Positions 6,471 through 12,357 of a DNA stretch of 29,559 nucleotides are shown piece by piece; positions within the stretch are counted from its first letter, which is position 1; each line of letters begins with the position of its first letter. Under the pieces are notes generated by a model, which was not told the DNA's origin, did not search any database, and saw only the letters and a program-made list of their open reading frames with translations. This DNA is from F23-B02 sp963625655 (GTDB lineage: Bacteria; Bacillota; Clostridia; Oscillospirales; Oscillospiraceae). The position numbers were made by a program, and so were the translations under genes. Location of the stretch: contig CAVFTS010000023.1 of NCBI GenBank assembly GCA_963625655.1, positions 1-29,559 on the forward strand, given 5' to 3'.

Positions 6471-8291
6471 ATGACAAGGATAAACATTCTTCCTCCGCAT
6501 TTGGCGGACATGATCGCCGCAGGCGAGGTCGTCGAGCGACCCGCCTCGGTCATAAAGGAGCTTATGGAAAACGCCTTCGACGCAGGCGCCAAAAAGGTGA
6601 CGGTCGAGTTCAAAAACGGCGGCGCTCCCTACATCCGAATAAGCGACGACGGCTGCGGCATGAGTCCCGAGGACGCCGGCATCGCCTTCATGCGGCACGC
6701 AACGAGCAAGCTTCGCGACGAGCGTGGGCTTGAAGCCATCGGCACGATGGGCTTTCGCGGCGAGGCTCTTGCGGCCATTTCGGCGGTCAGCCGCATCGAG
6801 CTTTGCACCCGTGAAAAAGGCTCCGACGAGGGCGTTAAAATGACCGTCGAGGCAGGCGATATCGTCGATATGCTGCCCTGCGGCTGCCCGGAGGGGACGA
6901 GCATCACCGTGCGGGATATTTTCTTCAACACCCCCGCAAGGCTCAAGTTCCTCAAAAGCGACAGGAGCGAGGCTTCCGCCTGCATCGCCGCGGCGCTGCA
7001 CTGCGCCCTCGGCAGACCCGAGGTCTCCGTACGCTGCATAAGAGACGGAGCGGAGGAATTCTTCACCCCCGGCGACGCAAGGCTCGATTCCGCCGTGTAT
7101 TCCCTGCTCGGCAGGGAGCTTGCCACCTCCCTGCTTCCCTGTCGGGGCAGTGCCGACGGCGTGTCGGTCGAGGGCTTTGTGTCCTCTCCGGCGAAGGGTC
7201 AGGGCAGCCGCAGCAGGCAGTATTTCTTCTGTAACGGGCGCTATATCCGCTCGGCGCTTTTGCAGTCCGCCGTCGAGCAGGCGTACCGCAACACACTGCT
7301 CACAGGACGCTTTCCCGCCTGTGTCGTCTGCCTCAGCCTCGGCAATGCCGCAGTCGACGTAAATGTACACCCCGCAAAGACAGAAGTGAAGTTTTCCGAG
7401 GAGAAAAAGGTCTTTGACGCCGTGTATCAGACCGTGCGCAGCGCCCTCGAAACGGAGGATAAGCCCCTTGAGATAAGCCTTTCGGAGGGGACAAAAAAGC
7501 TCACGGAAAGCGCCGCCGCAACATTTAACGACAGACCCCGCACGGCGTTTTCCCGTCCGGCGTTTTCCGAAAGACCCGCTCCCGTGTTTAAGCCCGCTCC
7601 CGCAAGGGCGCCGCAAAGCGCCGTTTTCCGCAGTCCGACACCGGAATACGACAGCGTTTTTCCCGCTTCTACGAAAAGCGAAAATGTTGAAAAAGCAGTT
7701 GAAACTGTTGAAAAAATCGCCGCTCCCGCCTACCGTCTTGTCGGCGAGGCGCTGAATACATACATTCTCGTCGAATTTGACGGAAAACTGCTGCTCATTG
7801 ACAAGCACGCAGCCCACGAGCGCATGATTTTCGACAGGCTTGTGCGGAGAGAGCGTGAGGTCATGAGTCAGACGCTTTTGGAGCCCATCCTCGTGCGTCT
7901 TTCGCCGGAGGACTCGGAGACGCTTGAGGCAAACGGCGAGACGCTCTCGGAGCTTGGCTTCGAGCTTGAGCCGTTCGGCGAGGGAGCATACGCACTTCGT
8001 GCGCTCCCTGAGGACATTGACCCCGGCGACGCCGCTGCCGCCGTCGAGGAGCTTTGCGTAAAGCTGCGCCGAGGCGGCGCAGACGACGCAAAGGCGGGAC
8101 GCACGGAGCTTTTGCACACCGTTGCCTGCAAGGCGGCGATAAAGGCGGGGCGCCGCCACGACCCGGCAGAGCTTGACCGCATCGCAAAGGCGGTCGTGTC
8201 GGGCGAGGTGCGCTACTGCCCGCACGGCAGACCCGTTTCCGTCACGCTCACGAAAACGGAGCTTGACAAATTCTTCGGTCGGATAGTATGA
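6471..8291 (+). CDS. mutL: DNA mismatch repair endonuclease MutL
   Basis: MutL couples mismatch detection by MutS to strand removal. The 606-residue protein has the N-terminal GHKL ATPase (ENAFDAGA 33-40, DDGCGM 59-64, GFRGEAL 94-100). A proline/alanine-rich linker (about 335-415) leads to the C-terminal dimerisation and nuclease domain. The metal-binding motifs of nicking MutL proteins are present: DKHAAHERMIFD (444-455), ACK (552-554) and CPHGRP (583-588). The last acidic residue of the DQHAx2Ex4E motif is D455 instead of E. QTLLEP (467-472) fits the sliding-clamp-binding motif of Bacillus-type MutL. The ATG at 6471 has AGAGGT five bases upstream; an in-frame ATG at 6438 lies within the promoter and was rejected. 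It overlaps miaA by four bases. Confidence 0.97.
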   Translation: MTRINILPPHLADMIAAGEVVERPASVIKELMENAFDAGAKKVTVEFKNGGAPYIRISDDGCGMSPEDAGIAFMRHATSKLRDERGLEAIGTMGFRGEALAAISAVSRIELCTREKGSDEGVKMTVEAGDIVDMLPCGCPEGTSITVRDIFFNTPARLKFLKSDRSEASACIAAALHCALGRPEVSVRCIRDGAEEFFTPGDARLDSAVYSLLGRELATSLLPCRGSADGVSVEGFVSSPAKGQGSRSRQYFFCNGRYIRSALLQSAVEQAYRNTLLTGRFPACVVCLSLGNAAVDVNVHPAKTEVKFSEEKKVFDAVYQTVRSALETEDKPLEISLSEGTKKLTESAAATFNDRPRTAFSRPAFSERPAPVFKPAPARAPQSAVFRSPTPEYDSVFPASTKSENVEKAVETVEKIAAPAYRLVGEALNTYILVEFDGKLLLIDKHAAHERMIFDRLVRREREVMSQTLLEPILVRLSPEDSETLEANGETLSELGFELEPFGEGAYALRALPEDIDPGDAAAAVEELCVKLRRGGADDAKAGRTELLHTVACKAAIKAGRRHDPAELDRIAKAVVSGEVRYCPHGRPVSVTLTKTELDKFFGRIV

Positions 8292-9253
8292 GCATGAGCA
8301 TTAACGACAACATTCCGACGGTCGCCGTGATATGCGGGCCCACCGCAACGGGCAAGACGAGGCTTTCGGTCGAGCTTGCAAGGAGCTTTGACGGAGAGAT
8401 AGTTTCGGCGGACTCCATGCAGGTCTACCGCCGCATGGATATAGGCACGGCAAAGGCAACGCCCGCCGAGCGCTGCGGCGTGCCGCATCACATGATAGAC
8501 GTGGCGGAGCCGAGTGAGCAATATTCCGTCGCACGCTACGTTGAGGAGGCCTCCGCCTGCACGGACGACATTTTGGCGAGAGGGAAGCTGCCCCTCATCG
8601 TCGGCGGCACGAATCTTTACATCGACTCCCTGCTTTCCGGCCGAGACTTTGCCTCCGCCGCCGGGGAGGACCCGGAGCTTCGGAAGGAGCTTGAGCGCAG
8701 TTATGACGAGCTTGGCGGCGAAGAGATGCTGCGTCAGCTTCGTGTTTTTGACCCGGAACGTGCCGAAAAGCTGCCGCCGAGCGACAGACGCAGAATAATC
8801 CGTGCCTTCGAGGTGTACCGTCTCACCGGAAAGAGCCTGAGTGAGCACGATCGGGAGACGAGGCTTTCCCCGCCCCGCTACCGTGCGGCGGTCATTGCGC
8901 TCGACTACCTCGACCGTGAGCATCTGTACGCGCGCATAAACGCCCGTGTCGACGAAATGGTGCGTCTCGGTCTGTTTGAGGAGGCGGAGGCGCTGCAAAG
9001 CGAGGGGCTTTCGCCCGACTGCACCGCAATGCAGGCAATCGGATACAAGGAACCGCTCTCGGCGCTCCGAGGCGAAATAACAAAGGTCGAGGCGACGGAG
9101 CTTATAAAGCGTGAGAGTCGGCGCTACGCCAAGCGTCAGCTCACATGGCTGCGCCGCAAGGAAGGACTTCTTTGGATACGCCATGGGCAAACGCCCGATT
9201 TTTTGGAGGCACGACGGCTTTCGACCGAATATCTACGCTCCTTCGGTCTATGA
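8288..9253 (+). CDS. miaA: tRNA dimethylallyltransferase MiaA
   Basis: MiaA transfers the dimethylallyl group to N6 of A37 in tRNAs reading codons that begin with U, making i6A37, the substrate of MiaB. The P-loop GPTATGKT is at residues 17-24. It is followed by the family stretch VSADSMQVYRRMDIGTAKAT and, later, the DLL/IVGGTNLYI region (about 97-107). The C-terminal part carries QAIGYKE and TWLRR, typical of the tRNA-binding half. The 321-residue length is normal. The ATG at 8288 overlaps the mutL stop (ATGA); a second in-frame ATG two codons later (8294) is equally possible, and no strong ribosome site separates them. Confidence 0.96.
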   Translation: MSMSINDNIPTVAVICGPTATGKTRLSVELARSFDGEIVSADSMQVYRRMDIGTAKATPAERCGVPHHMIDVAEPSEQYSVARYVEEASACTDDILARGKLPLIVGGTNLYIDSLLSGRDFASAAGEDPELRKELERSYDELGGEEMLRQLRVFDPERAEKLPPSDRRRIIRAFEVYRLTGKSLSEHDRETRLSPPRYRAAVIALDYLDREHLYARINARVDEMVRLGLFEEAEALQSEGLSPDCTAMQAIGYKEPLSALRGEITKVEATELIKRESRRYAKRQLTWLRRKEGLLWIRHGQTPDFLEARRLSTEYLRSFGL

Positions 9254-9299
9254 TGGTGCTGCGCAAAGCGCAAATCATTACATAGACAGGAGCGGAATT

Positions 9300-9521
9300 A
9301 TGCAAAAGACGCAGAATCTACAGGACGTATTCTTGAATCAGCTCAGACGTGACAGGCTAAGCGTCACGGTCTTTCTTATGAACGGCTTTCAGATGCACGG
9401 GATCATCCGATCCTTCGACGGGTTTACCGTCGTGCTTGACACCGACGGTAAGCAGCAGCTTATCTACAAGCACGCAATATCGACGATAATCCCGCCCAAG
9501 CCCCTGAGCCTTGAGGAATAA
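9300..9521 (+). CDS. hfq: RNA chaperone Hfq
   Basis: Hfq is a hexameric Sm-like protein that binds U- and A-rich RNA and helps small RNAs pair with mRNAs. The 73-residue length fits Gram-positive Hfq, which lacks the long tail of enterobacterial forms. The N-terminal helix includes QDVFLNQLRRD. The Sm1 motif is VTVFLMNGFQMHGIIRSFD, and Sm2 is YKHAISTI with the conserved KH core. The ATG at 9300 follows AGGAG (9288-9292) by seven bases. The 46-base gap after miaA contains a short TGCGC/GCGCA hairpin without a T run. The mutL-miaA-hfq order is a common one in clostridia. The next gene overlaps its end by 11 bases. Confidence 0.96.
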   Translation: MQKTQNLQDVFLNQLRRDRLSVTVFLMNGFQMHGIIRSFDGFTVVLDTDGKQQLIYKHAISTIIPPKPLSLEE

Positions 9522-10398
9522 GTCCTACCTCCGCTTTGCCGCCGCAGCCGTTTTTCTTGCGGCGGCGGCATACGGCGGTGCGGCGTTTCTGAGCGAGGCG
9601 GAGCCGAAACCCGTCATCGCCGTATGCGAGGCGGCGTCCACGGCGCCCGACGTCGTGCTTAACGGCACGGTGCTTCGGTGCGAGGCGGTCGTTTCCTGCG
9701 GCATCTCCTCTCCCGTCGTTTTGCCGAGGGAGGGGGAGTACGTCACCGGCGGCAGCGTGCTGTGCATAGCGGATGCGGATCAGGACGCATACTTTGCCCT
9801 CTGCGACGAAGCGGGGCAGGGTACGGCAATTTCCGCACTCGCCTCAAGCGACGGCATAAGCCTTTACGCCGCCCCTTGCTCCGGCTACTTCAGCTCGTAC
9901 CTCGACGGCTTCGAGGGCGCAGCGCCGGAGGATTATCCGAAGCTCAAAAAGAGCAATACCGCCGACGCCGTCGGGCGCATCGTCTGCGGCGCAAGCTGGT
10001 ACTTTGCCGCCTCCTGCGGCGACGGCGATTTCCGTGAGGGACAAAAGGTCACGCTCACGCTCGGGCGCTCTTACCCCGCAACGGTGCAGTCGGTGCGGGA
10101 CGGCACCGTGATACTCCGTGTGCGGGAGGGGCTGTACTCCGTATTGTACGAGCGCCGTGCCGAAGCGACGGTGAGCTTTCCCGGCGAGGGCGGCATCGTT
10201 CTGCCCGCCGAAGCGCTGCACGGCGGCAAAGAAAAATATGTTTACACCGTCTCACTGGGGCTTGCGAAAAGGGTTCCGGTCGAGGTCTTATATACCGATG
10301 GCGACGGCGTTACCGTCAGAAGCGACGAGCTTCGGGTCGGTACGGAGGTCGTCGTATCGGGCAAAAATATACACGAAGGCAGGGTCATAGAAAGATGA
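9511..10398 (+). CDS. HlyD-like membrane-anchored adaptor protein, function unknown
   Basis: This 295-residue protein has an N-terminal signal anchor (about residues 7-27, Ala/Val/Phe-rich) and an otherwise extracellular, beta-rich body. Residues 70-85 look like half of a biotinyl/lipoyl hairpin (PVVLPREGEYVTGGSVLCIAD). The C-terminal half (about 175-295) resembles the beta-barrel and membrane-proximal domains of HlyD/RND adaptors (FREGQKVTLTLG, TEVVVSGKNIHEGRVIER). No transporter gene is adjacent. The only credible start is TTG at 9511: the upstream in-frame codon 9505-9507 is a stop, and there is no ATG or GTG before the hydrophobic segment. It thus overlaps hfq by 11 bases and has a poor ribosome site, suggesting coupling. 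It overlaps yggS by four bases, which ties it to the yggS-sepF-divIVA division cluster. Confidence 0.72.
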   Translation: MRNKSYLRFAAAAVFLAAAAYGGAAFLSEAEPKPVIAVCEAASTAPDVVLNGTVLRCEAVVSCGISSPVVLPREGEYVTGGSVLCIADADQDAYFALCDEAGQGTAISALASSDGISLYAAPCSGYFSSYLDGFEGAAPEDYPKLKKSNTADAVGRIVCGASWYFAASCGDGDFREGQKVTLTLGRSYPATVQSVRDGTVILRVREGLYSVLYERRAEATVSFPGEGGIVLPAEALHGGKEKYVYTVSLGLAKRVPVEVLYTDGDGVTVRSDELRVGTEVVVSGKNIHEGRVIER

Positions 10399-11096
10399 GC
10401 ATTGCTGAAAACGTGCTGCGGGTAAAGAAAAACATTGCGCTCGCAGCGGAAAGAAGCGGCAGAGCGCCGGGCGAGGTGCTGCTTTGCGCCGCAACGAAGA
10501 TGAACGACGCAAGTCGTGTGCGTGAGGCGATCGAAGCCGGCGTCGATATCTGCGGCGAAAACCGTGTGCAGGAGCTTTGCGAGAAAAACGCGGTCGGCGC
10601 ATACGAGGGCTGCCCGTTGCATTTCATCGGGCATCTTCAGAAAAACAAGGTGAAGTTCGTCGTCGGAACGGCGGCGCTTATCCACTCCGTCGATTCGGTG
10701 GAGCTTGCCGAAAGGATCGACGCCGCCGCAAAAAAGCTCGGCATCAGGCAGGACATTCTGCTTGAGGTAAACATCGGAGGCGAGGAAGCAAAGAGCGGCT
10801 TTGCGCCGGAGGAGCTTATTTGCGCTGCGGAAAAGATTTCACATTTTTCCTCCGTGCAGGTAAGAGGACTTATGGCGATACCCCCGATTTGCGCCTCTCC
10901 CGAAGAAAATCGCCCGTATTTTGCTCAAATGAAGCAGCTTTTTATTGACATCGGAGCAAAAAAATACGATAATATCCGTATGGACTTTTTGTCCATGGGT
11001 ATGAGCGCCGACTACGAAACCGCAATTGAGGAGGGCGCAAATATCGTCCGTGTCGGCACCGGAATATTCGGCGCCAGAGACTACGGAACCAAATAA
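10395..11096 (+). CDS. PLP homeostasis protein, YggS/YlmE/PROSC family
   Basis: This is a pyridoxal-phosphate-binding protein with a single alanine-racemase-like barrel and no known enzymatic activity. It affects vitamin B6 and amino-acid/keto-acid balance. The 233-residue length is standard. K35 in CAATKMNDA is the expected PLP lysine. The family stretch GENRVQEL, the FIGHLQKNK motif and the C-terminal DFLSMGMSADYETAIEEG follow in order. The ATG overlaps the HlyD-like gene's stop (ATGA). In Bacillus the equivalent gene (ylmE) precedes sepF exactly as here. A cell-division role is therefore suggested by place only. Confidence 0.95.
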   Translation: MSIAENVLRVKKNIALAAERSGRAPGEVLLCAATKMNDASRVREAIEAGVDICGENRVQELCEKNAVGAYEGCPLHFIGHLQKNKVKFVVGTAALIHSVDSVELAERIDAAAKKLGIRQDILLEVNIGGEEAKSGFAPEELICAAEKISHFSSVQVRGLMAIPPICASPEENRPYFAQMKQLFIDIGAKKYDNIRMDFLSMGMSADYETAIEEGANIVRVGTGIFGARDYGTK

Positions 11097-11113
11097 AATT
11101 CGGAGGTGCGCCG

Positions 11114-11623
11114 ATGGCATTTCTGGACGAGCTGAAGAAGATCGCACGCCCTTTTAACGACGACGAAGATGATTTTATCGAAAACGAGGATTACGACGAG
11201 GCTGAAGGCTTCACCGAGGAGTATGACGACTCGGAGCCTGAGGAGGAAAAGCCCGCAGCGGCTCCCCGCAGCGGCGTCTTTGCCCGCCGTGAGAGAGAGA
11301 CCCGCACTTCTCCCGCATACGCAAGCCCCGCGGAAAGAGCGGGCGGTAATAAGATGAAGCTTGTTATATGCAAGCCCGAAGCCTTTGAGGAGGCGGCGGA
11401 AATTGCGGAGAATCTCCGTGACCGCAGAGCCGTGCTCATGAACCTCGAGGAGACGAATAAGGAGGTCTCCCGCAGGCTCATCGACTTCCTTTCCGGCGTC
11501 GCTTTTGCGCTGGGCGGAAAGATAAAGCGTGTGTCCGCACAGGCATATATACTCACCCCCACAAACGTCGATTTGGTGGGAGATGCCGTGGAGGACTTTG
11601 AGTCCAGCGGCATATACTTCTGA
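11114..11623 (+). CDS. sepF: Cell division protein SepF
   Basis: SepF anchors FtsZ filaments to the membrane and bundles them at the division site. The 169-residue protein starts with the amphipathic membrane-binding helix MAFLDELKKIARPF. A strongly acidic, disordered linker follows (residues 15-46, rich in D and E), then a Pro/Ala/Arg-rich stretch, and the conserved C-terminal SepF domain begins at about residue 81. In that domain RAVLMNLEET and RLIDFLSGVAFALGG carry the family core, including the G residues needed for polymer formation. GGAGG at 11102-11106 is seven bases before the ATG. The ylmG and ylmH genes that usually separate sepF from divIVA in Bacillus are missing here. Confidence 0.96.
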   Translation: MAFLDELKKIARPFNDDEDDFIENEDYDEAEGFTEEYDDSEPEEEKPAAAPRSGVFARRERETRTSPAYASPAERAGGNKMKLVICKPEAFEEAAEIAENLRDRRAVLMNLEETNKEVSRRLIDFLSGVAFALGGKIKRVSAQAYILTPTNVDLVGDAVEDFESSGIYF

Positions 11624-11662
11624 AACAGACAGACCCGCAAATAAAGAAAGGTGGATTTTGAT

Positions 11663-12241
11663 ATGACGAGCCCTCAGGATATTCGTGAAAAAACCTTTGA
11701 AAAGGCAGTGTTCGGCGGCTATGAAATGGGCGCCGTGGACGATTATATGGACTCTCTCGCAGCGGAGCTCGGCGCTATCCAGAAGGAAAACTCCGCTCTC
11801 AAGGCGAAGATGAAGGTTCTTGTTGACAAGATCGAGGAATACCGTTCCAACGAAAGTGCGCTCAACATGGCTATCCTCTCCGCACAGAAGCTCAGCGTTC
11901 AGATCGAGAGCGACGCACGCAGCCGTGCATCCGCCATCGTTTCCGAGGCCGAGGCAAAGGCAGCCGCAACCATCGGCAGCATCGACGAGAGAATCGCTCA
12001 GGAGGAATCCCGCCTCCAGTCGGCAAAGCTCAGCTCCGCAAAGTTCTTTGAGACCGTGAGAGAGCTTTGCCAGAAGCAGCTTGCAAATCTTGACTCCATA
12101 AGCGTCGCATCCCGCAGCGTTAAGTACGACGCTGCTTCTGCGGACGCCCGAATACAGAGCGAGAGCAATTCAGCCAAGGCAGAAGCCGTTCAGCCGGACA
12201 ACGGCAACACTCAGGTATTCATGTTCTCAAAGGACAACTGA
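11663..12241 (+). CDS. divIVA: DivIVA-family cell division/pole-marking protein
   Basis: DivIVA proteins bind curved membrane at poles and septa through an N-terminal hairpin and form coiled-coil scaffolds that localise division and growth proteins. The 192-residue protein has the family N-terminus (MTSPQDIREKTF, then GGYEMGAVDDYMDSL), corresponding to the conserved TPxDI...F...GYxxxEVDxFLD pattern. A long heptad-rich coiled coil spans about residues 27-150, and a polar, Ser/Ala/Asn-rich tail follows. The ATG at 11663 has AAAGGTGG ending eight bases upstream; an in-frame GTG at 11651 is part of that site and was rejected. A terminator follows at 12267-12291, closing the mutL-to-divIVA run. 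Confidence 0.93.
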   Translation: MTSPQDIREKTFEKAVFGGYEMGAVDDYMDSLAAELGAIQKENSALKAKMKVLVDKIEEYRSNESALNMAILSAQKLSVQIESDARSRASAIVSEAEAKAAATIGSIDERIAQEESRLQSAKLSSAKFFETVRELCQKQLANLDSISVASRSVKYDAASADARIQSESNSAKAEAVQPDNGNTQVFMFSKDN

Positions 12242-12266
12242 GCGGGTTGCTCCTCTCGGCGAAAAG

Positions 12267-12291
12267 GCGTGCCGCCAAAGCACGCTTTTTT
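12267..12291 (+). terminator. Intrinsic terminator after divIVA
   Basis: A 6-bp perfect GC-rich stem (GCGTGC 12267-12272, GCACGC 12280-12285) with loop CGCCAAA is followed immediately by TTTTTT (12286-12291). It separates the divIVA transcript from ileS. Confidence 0.85.
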
Positions 12292-12357
12292 GCGTTTGTA
12301 TCCGATTATTCCGCAGCCGACAAAACGGCAACATCTGAAAGAATGGAGTTTACAGCT

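Noticed and set aside
6423..8225. A 600-codon open frame antisense to mutL
   Set aside because: It mirrors the GC-rich codon pattern of mutL, is rich in Cys, Arg and Val, lacks any recognisable domain and overlaps a certain gene completely.
9254..9299. A small RNA or terminator between miaA and hfq
   Set aside because: Only a 5-bp TGCGC/GCGCA hairpin without a T run is present; too weak to call.
12242..12357. A T-box riboswitch before ileS
   Set aside because: The leader is far too short after the terminator and lacks the AGGGTGGTACCGCG core and a specifier stem.
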